Assembly (NCBI RefSeq): GCF_025210435.1
Contig: NZ_JAOART010000066.1
Span: 1-37,298, forward strand
Reading direction: 5' to 3'
Length of the DNA: 37,298 nucleotides
From: Anaeromicrobium sp.
Lineage (GTDB): Bacteria; Bacillota; Clostridia; Peptostreptococcales; Thermotaleaceae
The first letter of the stretch is position 1, and each line of letters starts with the position of its first letter. A model generated the notes under the pieces. That model saw only the letters and a program-made list of their open reading frames with translations. It ran no database searches and was not told the origin of the DNA. Below, piece after piece: positions 1 to 8,237 of the stretch. Position numbers and translations under genes: made by a program.

Positions 1-45
1 AACTCCATACCTGAAGATATCAGGCTGAAATCTGAATAAAATATC

Positions 46-95
46 AAAAGCATCACTTAACAAATATGATTTTGGAAAGTGATGCTTTTATTTTA
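46..95 (+). terminator. Rho-independent terminator
   Basis: Arms AAAAGCATCACTT (46-58) and AAGTGATGCTTTT (77-89) pair around an 18-base loop and are followed by a T-rich run. It ends whatever is transcribed from the left. If the molecule is circular, that would be the gene starting at 36608. It lies only about 23 bases before the first CDS, so no promoter is visible between them. Confidence 0.85.
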
Positions 96-117
96 ATAAA
101 TTTGAAGCTTTATTTCT

Positions 118-2127
118 ATGTGTATTAGGGTTTACGCTTACATTATATCAATTGCTCAGCTTCTTCTTAGTAGATTGATATACAATAAGAAAATATTTTT
201 AATTACATTAGTGTTGTTGGTAGTATATATTCCAGTTTATTTAAATAGTTTATTAAAAATTGGTTTAGCATTACAAATAATGATTCATATAATATTAGTG
301 ATATTAGTTGCTAGCTTTTTGAATTCAAATGATATAAAAACCTATGACGATATAACAGAAAAATTGCATGAGGTATTACTGTCAATAATCAATATACTTG
401 TTTTAACATACATCCCATTATATCTAAATAGTCTTTTGAAAATTGATTTAGCTCTAAAACTAATGATTTACATGTTATTAGGAATATTATGTGTTAGCTG
501 TATGAGAGTAAAGGATATAAAAATCAATGATATTATAGAAAAATTAAAGATTTTTGTATATATAGACTTTGATTTTAAGTTATTTGACAAGCGAATTGAG
601 GAAGATAACAAAGGGGATTTACAGGTTGGGATTAATAAAGAGAATAGAAAACCTGTCATTGTTCCACTCAAAGATAGATTTGTCCATAGCCTAGTTCTAG
701 GCCCTACGGGTTCTGGTAAAACATCCCAGACTATAATTCCTATGATTAACCAAGATATGCAGAATCCAGATTTCGGAATTACTGTAATAGAGCCTAAAGG
801 AGATTTAGCTGAAAAAATTTATGCTATGGCACAGCATTATGGAAGAAAAGCTATTTATTTTAATCCAATACTAGATGCTTGCCCAACATTTAATCCATTA
901 TATGGACCAGAGGATGATGTAATAGAAGATATCACTACTATATTTAAAATGTTAAATCCTGATTCTCCACAATTTTTCCAGGATATGAGTGAACAACTAT
1001 TAAGGAATGCTTTAAAAATATTGAAAAGATTAAAAGGAAATAGTGCCACTTTAATAGATTTAAATACTCTAATTTATGATGATGGAGGAAATGGAAAAGC
1101 TCTGATAAATCAATTTGAGGATTATAACAATGATAGGGTAAAAAATACATCACTCCAAAAGGAAAATAAAGAAATAATTAATTATTTCCGTGGAGACTAT
1201 CACAATGAGAATAGTAAGACCTATGAACACACTTCAGGAGTTCGTTCGCAAGTATCTAAGCTTGTTTCTAATAAATATTTAAGAAAAGTTTTAAACCCAG
1301 AAGATGGACAAAGTGATATAAGATTTGATGAACATTTAGATAGAGTGTATGAAGATGGAAAAGGTGAACAGTTAATTTTCTGTATTGCCACAGCACAAGG
1401 GAAATTAAGAGATTTAGGCTCATTTTTAGGATATTTTTTAATATTATCATATCAATCAGCAGTTTTTAGAAGAACGGGTTTAGAAGATACAAGGATGCCC
1501 CACACATTAATCCTCGATGAATCACAGAAATATGCTAACCAAGGAATGATAGATTTATTAACACAGGGGAGAAGCTATAGATGTGCTACAGTCCTTGCAA
1601 CTCAGTCATTGTCCTTATTTGAAGAAGAAGCAGGGAAAGGATTTTTAGAAACTGTAAAAACAAATGCACGTAACATTTTTATATATCCAGGTATTTCCTC
1701 AACAGATGCTAAATATTATTCAGATGAGTTTGGTGAAATACTTAAAAAGAGAGTAAGTAAAGGGGTATCTAAACAAAGATTTAATCTATTAAATCATAAC
1801 AATACAAGTTCACCAACAGATTCAATCAATATAGTTGAAGAAGAAAAGGCAAGATTTACTGCTTCAGAAATAATGTATCGTGAATTTGGAGAGATAACTA
1901 TTAAGTATATCAAGAAAAACACAGTTCAGATGCCTGTGGTGGCTGATATAGAATTTATTCCTATGGAACTCAACAAAAAACTAGATAAGATGGTTATTGA
2001 AAATAATGATTTGACGTCAAGAGGGGTAGATCCTAATAAATACAGAGATTTAGAAAATGCAGGAGAACTAATATATCCACTTAAAAAAATTATAGAGAAA
2101 AATATTGAATATGATGATGTAATTTAA
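118..2127 (+). CDS. VirD4/TraG-like type IV coupling protein (conjugation ATPase)
   Basis: Coupling proteins of this family are membrane-anchored ATPases that hand the relaxase-DNA complex to the type IV secretion channel. The Walker A motif GPTGSGKT is at residues 195-202. The Walker B region LILDES is at 464-469, followed by an ATQS motif (sensor-like) typical of TraG/VirD4 proteins. Length (669 aa) fits the family. The N-terminus is unusual: about residues 28-88 and 89-148 are two copies of one membrane-associated segment, with YLNSLLKI in both, 61 residues apart. The ATG at 118 has only a weak SD-like GAAG, and the gene starts right after a terminator, so its promoter is unclear. A relaxase and VirB4 ATPase, its usual partners, are not in the window. 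Confidence 0.9.
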   Translation: MCIRVYAYIISIAQLLLSRLIYNKKIFLITLVLLVVYIPVYLNSLLKIGLALQIMIHIILVILVASFLNSNDIKTYDDITEKLHEVLLSIINILVLTYIPLYLNSLLKIDLALKLMIYMLLGILCVSCMRVKDIKINDIIEKLKIFVYIDFDFKLFDKRIEEDNKGDLQVGINKENRKPVIVPLKDRFVHSLVLGPTGSGKTSQTIIPMINQDMQNPDFGITVIEPKGDLAEKIYAMAQHYGRKAIYFNPILDACPTFNPLYGPEDDVIEDITTIFKMLNPDSPQFFQDMSEQLLRNALKILKRLKGNSATLIDLNTLIYDDGGNGKALINQFEDYNNDRVKNTSLQKENKEIINYFRGDYHNENSKTYEHTSGVRSQVSKLVSNKYLRKVLNPEDGQSDIRFDEHLDRVYEDGKGEQLIFCIATAQGKLRDLGSFLGYFLILSYQSAVFRRTGLEDTRMPHTLILDESQKYANQGMIDLLTQGRSYRCATVLATQSLSLFEEEAGKGFLETVKTNARNIFIYPGISSTDAKYYSDEFGEILKKRVSKGVSKQRFNLLNHNNTSSPTDSINIVEEEKARFTASEIMYREFGEITIKYIKKNTVQMPVVADIEFIPMELNKKLDKMVIENNDLTSRGVDPNKYRDLENAGELIYPLKKIIEKNIEYDDVI

Positions 2128-2155
2128 AAGTCCTAGTTTTAGGGCTTTTTTCTTT
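2126..2155 (+). terminator. Terminator after the coupling protein gene
   Basis: AAAAGTCCTA and TAGGGCTTTT pair (one G-T) across a short loop and run into T-rich sequence. The hairpin overlaps the stop codon of the coupling protein gene. Confidence 0.8.
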
Positions 2156-2284
2156 TGAGATTAAACCATTATAAGACAAATAAAACTTATATTTCGCTTT
2201 ACCTTATCTATAATATAAAAAACATAAAAAATATATCAAGTAATGATATGTGTAAATTATAGTGAAAATTTTCTAGTTGAAAAT

Positions 2285-2298
2285 TTTGATTTTATAAC
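2285..2298 (+). promoter_or_regulatory. Recurrent upstream element TTTGATTTTATAAC, copy 1
   Basis: The same 14-mer recurs at 2746 and 3300, and with one change at 6045, each time shortly before an SD and start codon. TATAAC could serve as a -10 box, but no convincing -35 box sits at a constant distance. It could equally be an operator or an RNA-level signal. Confidence 0.4.
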
Positions 2299-2325
2299 CG
2301 AGATTGAAAGGAGTTGATATTTGAT

Positions 2326-2472
2326 ATGACAGACAAAGAGCTTAGTTTGAAATTAGATTATCTTTTGAAACTTAGAGAAGAACAGCAACAGGAGCAAAGA
2401 GAAATACTAGATTTGAGCAAAGAAATAATCATGAAAATTATGGAGAAATCGGAGGTGAAAAAAGATGAATAA
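2326..2472 (+). CDS. Small helical protein, 48 aa, unknown function
   Basis: An ATG follows the SD GAAAGGAG with normal spacing and opens a 48-codon frame. The protein is highly charged, rich in Glu, Gln and Lys, with heptad-like leucines between residues 6 and 32, suggesting one long helix or short coiled coil. Its end overlaps the start of the next gene (2465) by 8 bases, and that gene's SD (GGAGGTG) lies inside this one, so the two are probably translationally coupled. It lies between the coupling protein and the channel protein genes of the transfer module. I do not recognise the family. Confidence 0.6.
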   Translation: MTDKELSLKLDYLLKLREEQQQEQREILDLSKEIIMKIMEKSEVKKDE

Positions 2473-2692
2473 AATATTTGATGTATTAGAACAACTCAAG
2501 CAAATAGAGACAGAAATTGATGGAGGAAATATTTGTAGACTAAATGATTATGTAGAAAAGAGAGCTGAGTTAAATGAATTGATTCAAAAGAAAATAGATA
2601 ATGTTCCAGTCAAAGACATTTTAAATAGAAACATAGTAGAGGAATCATATAAAATCGTTCTACTTTTAGAAAACTGGGATAGAGAGAAATAA
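2465..2692 (+). CDS. Small hypothetical protein, 75 aa, transfer module
   Basis: This soluble, charged, predicted all-helical protein has no signal peptide or membrane segment. SD GGAGGTG is at 2451-2457, and the gene overlaps the preceding 48-aa gene by 8 bases. Residues about 5-45 alternate hydrophobic and charged positions as in a short coiled coil. Position suggests an accessory or regulatory role in transfer, but no family is recognised. Confidence 0.6.
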   Translation: MNKIFDVLEQLKQIETEIDGGNICRLNDYVEKRAELNELIQKKIDNVPVKDILNRNIVEESYKIVLLLENWDREK

Positions 2693-2714
2693 GCAAATAT
2701 ATACATAAATGATT

Positions 2715-2759
2715 TAACGATAATTTGAGTTTAAGACAACTAATGTTTGATTTTATAAC
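2715..2759 (+). promoter_or_regulatory. Compound regulatory repeat, copy A
   Basis: A 24-base segment (2715-2738) beginning TAACGATAATTTGA and ending TTTAAGACA is followed 7 bases later by TTTGATTTTATAAC (2746-2759). The 24-base part recurs with one mismatch at 3266-3289. It precedes the 46-aa gene at 2835. Likely a shared promoter or operator. The RHH protein encoded at 2982 is a candidate ligand, by inference. Confidence 0.5.
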
Positions 2760-2834
2760 AATCAACAAGAAGAAAGAAAAATTTCATTCTGAAATTCTGA
2801 ATTTAAGATTAACGATGGAAGGAGGATTGGTAAG

Positions 2835-2975
2835 ATGTTTACTTATAAAAACAAGAGATATAGTAATTTATCAAAAATTATAAGACAAATCAAGAAAGAT
2901 AATATAAATAAAAAATATTATATTTATTTAACAAAGGAAGACAAGTATTTTGTAATAAGTCCAAAGGAGGTGTAA
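2835..2975 (+). CDS. Small basic protein, 46 aa, unknown function
   Basis: ATG at 2835 lies 8 bases after SD GGAGG (2821-2825) in the run GGAAGGAGGATTGG. The product is short and strongly basic, with Lys/Arg clusters in the first 30 residues and a Tyr-rich middle. The GTG before its stop and the following AAAGG provide the SD of the next gene, which begins 6 bases later, so the two form one unit. No family recognised; a small nucleic-acid-binding accessory protein is possible. Confidence 0.5.
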   Translation: MFTYKNKRYSNLSKIIRQIKKDNINKKYYIYLTKEDKYFVISPKEV

Positions 2976-2981
2976 AGGTTT

Positions 2982-3176
2982 ATGAGAAGACATATAAGAT
3001 TAAAAAATTTAAATAGAGAAGATTTGAAAATATTATCATCAGAAGCTTTGAATCAAGAGATAACAATACAAGATTATTTTAAAAAAATTATAAGGAATGA
3101 GGCTAAAAAACTACGAGAAGAAAAGCAATATGAAGACAAAGATATAGTAGAACTATTAAAAGATATGGCAAAATAG
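2982..3176 (+). CDS. Probable ribbon-helix-helix DNA-binding protein, 64 aa
   Basis: Residues 3-45 follow the pattern of FitA/CopG/Arc-type RHH proteins: a short basic strand (RHIRLKNL), then a helix (REDLKILSSEALNQ), a turn (EITIQ), and a second helix (DYFKKIIRNEA). The charged tail of about 20 residues may bind a partner. RHH proteins commonly autoregulate transfer operons or act as antitoxins; no toxin-like gene follows directly. The SD (AAGGAGG) overlaps the end of the preceding 46-aa gene. The duplicated upstream elements at 2715 and 3266 flank this gene and are natural candidate operators. The fold call is by pattern only. Confidence 0.55.
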   Translation: MRRHIRLKNLNREDLKILSSEALNQEITIQDYFKKIIRNEAKKLREEKQYEDKDIVELLKDMAK

Positions 3177-3211
3177 CCCAAAAGATTAATATTTAGGGCT
3201 ATTTTTTATTT
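3170..3211 (+). terminator. Terminator after the RHH gene
   Basis: AAAATAGCCC and GGGCTATTTT pair across a 16-base loop and run into TTTATTTTT. The left arm overlaps the end of the RHH gene. Confidence 0.85.
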
Positions 3212-3265
3212 TTGATTATTTATTTAGATTATTAATAAATTATCTGAATATGTATGCAAATTATC

Positions 3266-3313
3266 TAACGATAATTTGATTTTAAGACATGAAAGTTAAT
3301 TTGATTTTATAAC
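3266..3313 (+). promoter_or_regulatory. Compound regulatory repeat, copy B
   Basis: A 24-base segment (3266-3289) matches copy A at 2715-2738 with one substitution. TTTGATTTTATAAC follows at 3300-3313, 10 bases on rather than 7. It lies after a terminator and 26 bases before the start of the channel protein gene, so it probably drives or controls that gene. Confidence 0.5.
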
Positions 3314-3338
3314 TACAACCATGAAAGGAGGAAAAATG

Positions 3339-5999
3339 ATGAATGAATTTATGAAAAGACAACACTTAAAAAGAATAGTTATTATATTTATTTTATTACA
3401 AATGATGCTATCACCACTAACAGTATATGCCCATGAAGCAGTTTATTTACAAGTTTTAATAGATCCAAATAACAAGAAATATGTGTCTGAGATTCTAACA
3501 GACCATCCTGGCTGGAGTAAAGAGGGACAACACATTGAGGCAAAAACTGGAAATTTTACTGATTTACAAAATGAAGCAGATAAACCTTTGAAAGGAGTAG
3601 TTTTGAATTCAAGCACTTTAGAAAATTTTAAAGAAGGAGAAATAACAAAACTAGATGAAAAAGATAACCGATTAACAGAGAATGGAGTAGACAATGGTTT
3701 AATATTTACATTCCCAGCGAAAGAAGAAGGCTGGTTTGGTGGAAAGAACAATGCTTCAGACGTAGATACTGAACGTGCCTATGAAATAGCAGAAAAATTA
3801 GTAGCTAGTTTAAATGGTATATTAAGAACAGTTAATGATGGTTATAAGTTTGAAAATGATGAACAATTAAGATTAACATCTATTTATATTAGACCTAATG
3901 ATTCTGGTATAGCTCTAGTTCCTGCTAAATCAGGAAAAACATATAAAATTGTATATGCTACTGAAATGGAGAACACAAATACAAAAACTACTAATGAACT
4001 TAATGAACAACTTAAAAATGGAGGTATTAATGAAGGTTCATTATTTGATTACTTCCCTCGTTCTGACTCAAATGGTAATTTATATGCTTATGTATATGAA
4101 TATAAAGACAGTAATACTCCAATAACTCAAATTCATGATTTTATATATGCTATGCCAAAAGGATATATAGAGGTTAATAGAAAACAAATAATTGAAAATA
4201 ATTATGATTTTATAAACAATAACCAAGATACAGCATGGATCAATATTCATCAACTTTCTCGTCAAGCCAATTTTAACCTTGTAAATCATGGTTTTATGGC
4301 AGGTAAATCTGGTTTTGAAAGTGCACAAAACTGGTTAGAGAAAACAGTTTATAGTTTAATATCAGGAATTTTCTATCAATTAAGAAGTTTATTAGGATTA
4401 TATGACACAGAAGAACTTGTATTTAACGAAGGTCTTCGTGGAACAAAACTTTATAATGATGGTATGATGTCACAAGATTGGTGGACTGTAGTTTTAAGAT
4501 ATCACCTAATCTTCCAAGCAATTGCTTGGACATTGATTATTGGGGCTGTTATAAAGATATTGATTCAAATGAACTTCAGCACAATTAATCCAAGTATGAA
4601 AATTTCAATAATGGAAACTTTACAGAAATTGTTTGTAGTAGGTTTCTTGTTAGTTACAATTATTCCTTTAACACAGTTGATGGCAAGTTTAAATAATGCT
4701 GTGGTGGAAATATTCGCAACACAGGTAGACTGGTCTGATTCGGCTCGTGTCGCCAATCATAGTGGTATGATAGCAGGGATAATTATAGAAGTAGTCTACT
4801 TCTTTATAAGTTTATATTTAAATTTTGTATATTTAATGAGAAGCCTTATGATAGCAGTATTAGTAGCAACAGGACCATTCTTTGTGGTTACAATGGCTTT
4901 CTTCGTAAAAGGTAAAGGTTTATTTGATAACTGGTCAAAAGAAATGGTTGCCAATATATTCTTACAAGCCTTTCATGCGTTTGCTTTCGCATTTGTATTA
5001 AATGTTCAAGGGGCAAGTCGTGGAATTGAAGAAATAGCCGTAGCGGCCAGCCTGATTCCACTCACGGAATTCTTTAGAACTATGTTATTTGGACAAGTAG
5101 GAAGTTTCGCAGTGCGTCAGGGCAAAGGGTTAGCAGTTCAATCAACAGCAGTAGCAACAAAGGGTCTAGAAACTTTTAGTAACTCGGCTAAAAACGGAAA
5201 TAGAAGTAGTAGCAAAGAAAATAATATGGACAAGTTAGACAACACAAATAATATTAAAGATAATTCATTAAAGTTAAAAGAAAAAAGCACGTTATCTAAA
5301 GGAGCTGTAGCTGGTGGAGCGGTTCAAAAAACTTATGATGCTGGATTAGCTACAGCAAAAATTGCAGGAGGACTAGCACTTGAAAATAATAGTTTATTAA
5401 TGGATGGAGCTACTGATTTTAGAAATATGATAGAAGGGCAGAAAGCTGATATTAAAGGTTTCTTTTTCAATATGGGAGGAGATATACCAGAGTGGGATAA
5501 GGACACTGGTGTTTTATTAACCAAGGAAACACAAGAGAAAAAAATTCCTATTCGGCCAAAAGAATATCTAAAAGATAGGGGATTAAATATTACACCGTAT
5601 GGAGCTAGAAAAAACGGCAAAGCAAAAGGATTCACAATGCAAATAAGTAATAGATCTAAGCTTCAAAACAATGATTTAGAAAATATCAAGCAATTTGAAG
5701 AAAAACTGCAAGACACTTCTATAAACCAAATGCAATTTAGGAAACAAAATGGTGTTGAGGATGTAGTATTCGATAATGCTGGACAAATAGATTCTATTTC
5801 GTTCAACAAGCTAGGTATGGAAAAAATGGGTCTTGAAGATATTAAGAAAAAAGATTATCAATTTAAAGATACTCTTTATAAAGATGTATTATTTGAAACT
5901 AGGAAAAACAACAGTTTAGATCCTACATATACATTTTCTCCGACATATACATTGCCAAAGGAAAAAGAAAAAGATAAATCAGAGAAGAAGGCCAACTAA
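3339..5999 (+). CDS. VirB6/TrbL-like polytopic T4SS channel protein with large extracellular N-terminus
   Basis: Proteins of this type form the inner-membrane part of the transfer channel. A signal-peptide-like segment (basic start, hydrophobic core, cut near VYA-HEA) is followed by about 300 exposed residues, then several membrane spans between roughly residues 380 and 590. A long hydrophilic, probably cytoplasmic, tail follows. The core phrase RSLMIAVLVATGPFF and the trailing amphipathic part are typical of VirB6/TrbL/CagW-like proteins of Gram-positive elements. An in-frame ATG at 3321 lies before the SD itself (AAAGGAGG, 3324-3331), so I place the start at the ATG at 3339, 7 bases after the SD, giving 886 aa. 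A single gene followed by its own terminator. Confidence 0.8.
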   Translation: MNEFMKRQHLKRIVIIFILLQMMLSPLTVYAHEAVYLQVLIDPNNKKYVSEILTDHPGWSKEGQHIEAKTGNFTDLQNEADKPLKGVVLNSSTLENFKEGEITKLDEKDNRLTENGVDNGLIFTFPAKEEGWFGGKNNASDVDTERAYEIAEKLVASLNGILRTVNDGYKFENDEQLRLTSIYIRPNDSGIALVPAKSGKTYKIVYATEMENTNTKTTNELNEQLKNGGINEGSLFDYFPRSDSNGNLYAYVYEYKDSNTPITQIHDFIYAMPKGYIEVNRKQIIENNYDFINNNQDTAWINIHQLSRQANFNLVNHGFMAGKSGFESAQNWLEKTVYSLISGIFYQLRSLLGLYDTEELVFNEGLRGTKLYNDGMMSQDWWTVVLRYHLIFQAIAWTLIIGAVIKILIQMNFSTINPSMKISIMETLQKLFVVGFLLVTIIPLTQLMASLNNAVVEIFATQVDWSDSARVANHSGMIAGIIIEVVYFFISLYLNFVYLMRSLMIAVLVATGPFFVVTMAFFVKGKGLFDNWSKEMVANIFLQAFHAFAFAFVLNVQGASRGIEEIAVAASLIPLTEFFRTMLFGQVGSFAVRQGKGLAVQSTAVATKGLETFSNSAKNGNRSSSKENNMDKLDNTNNIKDNSLKLKEKSTLSKGAVAGGAVQKTYDAGLATAKIAGGLALENNSLLMDGATDFRNMIEGQKADIKGFFFNMGGDIPEWDKDTGVLLTKETQEKKIPIRPKEYLKDRGLNITPYGARKNGKAKGFTMQISNRSKLQNNDLENIKQFEEKLQDTSINQMQFRKQNGVEDVVFDNAGQIDSISFNKLGMEKMGLEDIKKKDYQFKDTLYKDVLFETRKNNSLDPTYTFSPTYTLPKEKEKDKSEKKAN

Positions 6000-6010
6000 A
6001 GCCTTTTTCT
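5987..6010 (+). terminator. Terminator after the channel protein gene
   Basis: AAGGC and GCCTT pair around the stop codon region and run into TTTTTCT. The stem is short, so efficiency is uncertain. Confidence 0.6.
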
Positions 6011-6044
6011 CAATAACATTAGAAATAAAAATTCCTATCGAAAT

Positions 6045-6058
6045 TTTGATTGTATAAC
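6045..6058 (+). promoter_or_regulatory. Recurrent upstream element TTTGATTGTATAAC, copy 4
   Basis: One base differs from the copies at 2285, 2746 and 3300. It lies 23 bases before the ATG of the interrupted pilin-like gene, close to the spacing seen before 2326 and 3339. Confidence 0.4.
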
Positions 6059-6081
6059 ATTAAATGGGAGGTGAAATGGTT

Positions 6082-6504
6082 ATGAGAAAAATTTTATTTC
6101 TAGCAATTATATTTATAGTATTGTTGAGTTTAATACCAGTTTTTGCAGATGACATAGAACAAGATGATAAATTATTGATAACAGGAGTAAAATAACTAGA
6201 CAAAATCAATAGAGAAAGCGATTTTGCTATTAAAAATCCAAGTGATCCAGAAGCTCTTGAAAGAGTTACAAAGTATTTAGTAAGAAAACAAGAGGAAGTA
6301 ATTTGGACCTTACAAGTTGTAGCTCAACCAGCTTGTATCATAATGTTTATTATAAGTGCCTATGTTACAATGATTAGCAGTATAAGTAGTAACAAGACAA
6401 TAATGGTAGGGATTGCAGGTATGCTAACAAGTGTAGTGATTTATGCAGTTATTTTACATGTTCAAATTATTTTTAGTAATTCTATCAATTTCATATCTAC
6501 ATAA
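6082..6504 (+). pseudogene. VirB2/TrbC-like small membrane protein gene interrupted by an in-frame TAA
   Basis: From the ATG at 6082 (SD GGGAGGTG) the frame encodes a signal peptide ending near VFA-DD, then stops at TAA 6193-6195 after 37 codons. The same frame stays open for 102 more codons to TAA 6502-6504. It encodes a charged stretch and two hydrophobic helices (from VVAQPACIIMF onward and from MVGIAGMLTSV onward). Signal peptide, linker and two membrane helices in about 140 residues is the layout of VirB2/TrbC-type pilin or channel subunits, and the place next to a VirB6-like gene fits. Both halves look conserved, so this is a recent nonsense mutation, readthrough, or a sequence error. 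The second half has no SD of its own. Confidence 0.7.
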
Positions 6505-6514
6505 TTTAATGAGA

Positions 6515-6545
6515 AGAGAGCTTTACATTGGAAGCTCTTTTTTCT
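6515..6545 (+). terminator. Terminator ending the transfer module
   Basis: GAGAGCTT and AAGCTCTT pair across an 8-base loop, with a following run of six T. Confidence 0.85.
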
Positions 6546-6648
6546 TGCTTATAATAATGATAAAATTTAAGTATTGATGTCATTTAAACAAAATAAAAAG
6601 GATAATATAAATATTTATTTTCAGTTCAAGGAAATTATGCTAGTATAA

Positions 6649-6673
6649 AATTATATTTTGCCAAAATATAATT
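6649..6673. promoter_or_regulatory. Perfect 25-bp palindrome upstream of the SEFIR gene
   Basis: Arms AATTATATTTTG and CAAAATATAATT are perfect 12-base inverted repeats around one C (6661). The palindrome ends 57 bases before the ATG at 6731 and overlaps possible -10 boxes (TAGTAT or TATAAA near 6641-6649). There is no T-run, so it is not a terminator. A dimeric repressor site is the simplest reading. Confidence 0.55.
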
Positions 6674-6730
6674 AATATTTAATAGAATTATTCAAACAAA
6701 AGTAGTAATTTTCAAGCAGGGGGCGATAAT

Positions 6731-8182
6731 ATGGAAAATTGCAAAGAACATAATGTATTTATTTCGTATAGTTGGACATCAAAGGAGCATGCAACATGGG
6801 TCCGTAATTTGGCAGAAAGATTACTGGATGATGGAATAGAGGTTAAACTTGATCAATGGGATTTGAAACCAGGGAATGACAAATATGCTTTTATGGAAAG
6901 TATGGTTCAAGATGAAAGTATTGATAAAGTATTGATTGTTTGCGATTCTAAATATAAGGAGAAAGCAGATGCAAGAGATAAGGGAGTAGGAGTTGAAACT
7001 CAAATTATAACCCCAGAAATATACAACAAAACTACTCAACAGAAGTTTATACCTATTGTAGCAGAGGTAGGAGAAGAATTTGATTCGCACATGCCAAGTT
7101 ATCTTAAAGCTAGAATAGGAATAGATATGTCTTCTGAGGATAAATATGAGGAAGGTTATGAACAATTATTACGGTTAATATATGACAAACCTCAGTTTAA
7201 GAAACCATCCAAGGGCAAACCACCAGCTTTTTTATTTGAAGATAAAAATACTCATTTTAAGACATCAAATTTAAACAAACAATTAAAGCACTTTTTGATA
7301 GATAAGCCTAATCAAGCTGATTATGTAATAACCCAATTTATTGAGGAGTTTTTAGTATCCTTAGAACAATTCACAATAGAAAGCAAAGATTTTATAAAGC
7401 CATATGATGAACAAATCTATATAAACATTGAAAAAATGTTAGATTTAAGGAATGACTATATTAACTTCTTATCGATGCTTTGCAAGCTTAAAAAGCATTT
7501 TGACATAGATATAATAATTAATTTATTTGAGGAGTTATATAAGTTTACTGAATTTCAAGGAAGTGGAACATTTTATGATATACAAACTGATCACTATAAA
7601 CTTTTTATAAATGAAATTTTCTTATATACGACAGTAATATTAATAGAAAATGAAATGTTTGAAAAATTAAATACTATCTTATCAACAAAATATTTTGTAA
7701 AGTCCAAATATGATTATTATGAAAATGGAGCATCGTTCACAAGATTTAGATTTTATATTGCTTCACTAGATGAAGGTAGAAAAAAAAGATTGAATAGTAA
7801 TAAAATCAGCATTACAGCTCAACTATTAGTTGATAGGAGTAAGGTAAATGGAAAAGATTATAAGGAAAATCTATTAGATGCAGATTTATTATTACACTAT
7901 ATATCGGATATAAAGAATAAAGAGGACAGTGGCTATGGAAGGTGCTGGTTTCCAACAACTTATGTATATAAGGGATATAGAAAAATAAATTTATTAAAGA
8001 AAATAGTTAGGAAAAAGCATTTCGATAAAGTCAAATTATTATTTAATGTTGACAAATCAGAAGATATGAAAGAATTAGTAACTAATTATAAAGTAGCTTA
8101 TCGAGGTTATGATTCATGCTTTGAAAGCATACCAAATATATCCAACTATATAAATGTAGATGAGATTGCGAAATATGAATAA
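6731..8182 (+). CDS. SEFIR/TIR-domain protein with uncharacterised C-terminal region
   Basis: SEFIR domains are bacterial relatives of TIR domains. Related bacterial TIR proteins act as NAD-cleaving enzymes or nucleotide-signal makers in anti-phage immunity. Residues 8-125 carry the SEFIR signature: VFISYSWTSKEH strand, then DGIEVKLDQWDLKPG, then VLIVCDSKY, and GVGVETQII, in which Glu89 is the candidate catalytic acid. Residues 170-483 are mostly helical, soluble and unrecognised, with no membrane segment; they are presumably the sensor or oligomerisation part. SD GGGGGCG at 6718-6724. The gene stands alone behind a palindrome and before a 408-base gap, then a membrane protein gene. A defence role is inferred from domain type. 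Confidence 0.85.
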   Translation: MENCKEHNVFISYSWTSKEHATWVRNLAERLLDDGIEVKLDQWDLKPGNDKYAFMESMVQDESIDKVLIVCDSKYKEKADARDKGVGVETQIITPEIYNKTTQQKFIPIVAEVGEEFDSHMPSYLKARIGIDMSSEDKYEEGYEQLLRLIYDKPQFKKPSKGKPPAFLFEDKNTHFKTSNLNKQLKHFLIDKPNQADYVITQFIEEFLVSLEQFTIESKDFIKPYDEQIYINIEKMLDLRNDYINFLSMLCKLKKHFDIDIIINLFEELYKFTEFQGSGTFYDIQTDHYKLFINEIFLYTTVILIENEMFEKLNTILSTKYFVKSKYDYYENGASFTRFRFYIASLDEGRKKRLNSNKISITAQLLVDRSKVNGKDYKENLLDADLLLHYISDIKNKEDSGYGRCWFPTTYVYKGYRKINLLKKIVRKKHFDKVKLLFNVDKSEDMKELVTNYKVAYRGYDSCFESIPNISNYINVDEIAKYE

Positions 8183-8192
8183 AGTATTTACA

Positions 8193-8218
8193 TAGGGAGC
8201 TTCCAATGGAAGCTTCCT
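8193..8218 (+). terminator. Strong hairpin after the SEFIR gene
   Basis: AGGGAGCTTCC and GGAAGCTTCCT pair over 11 positions (one G-T) around AAT. No T-run follows, so it may act as a 3' end stabiliser rather than a classic terminator. The rest of 8219-8590 holds no gene I can support on the plus strand. Confidence 0.6.
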
Positions 8219-8237
8219 AATAATATGCAATTGATGC

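Noticed and set aside
3321-3338. Upstream ATG of the channel protein gene
   Set aside because: It lies before the SD AAAGGAGG that it would contain; the later ATG at 3339 has proper spacing.
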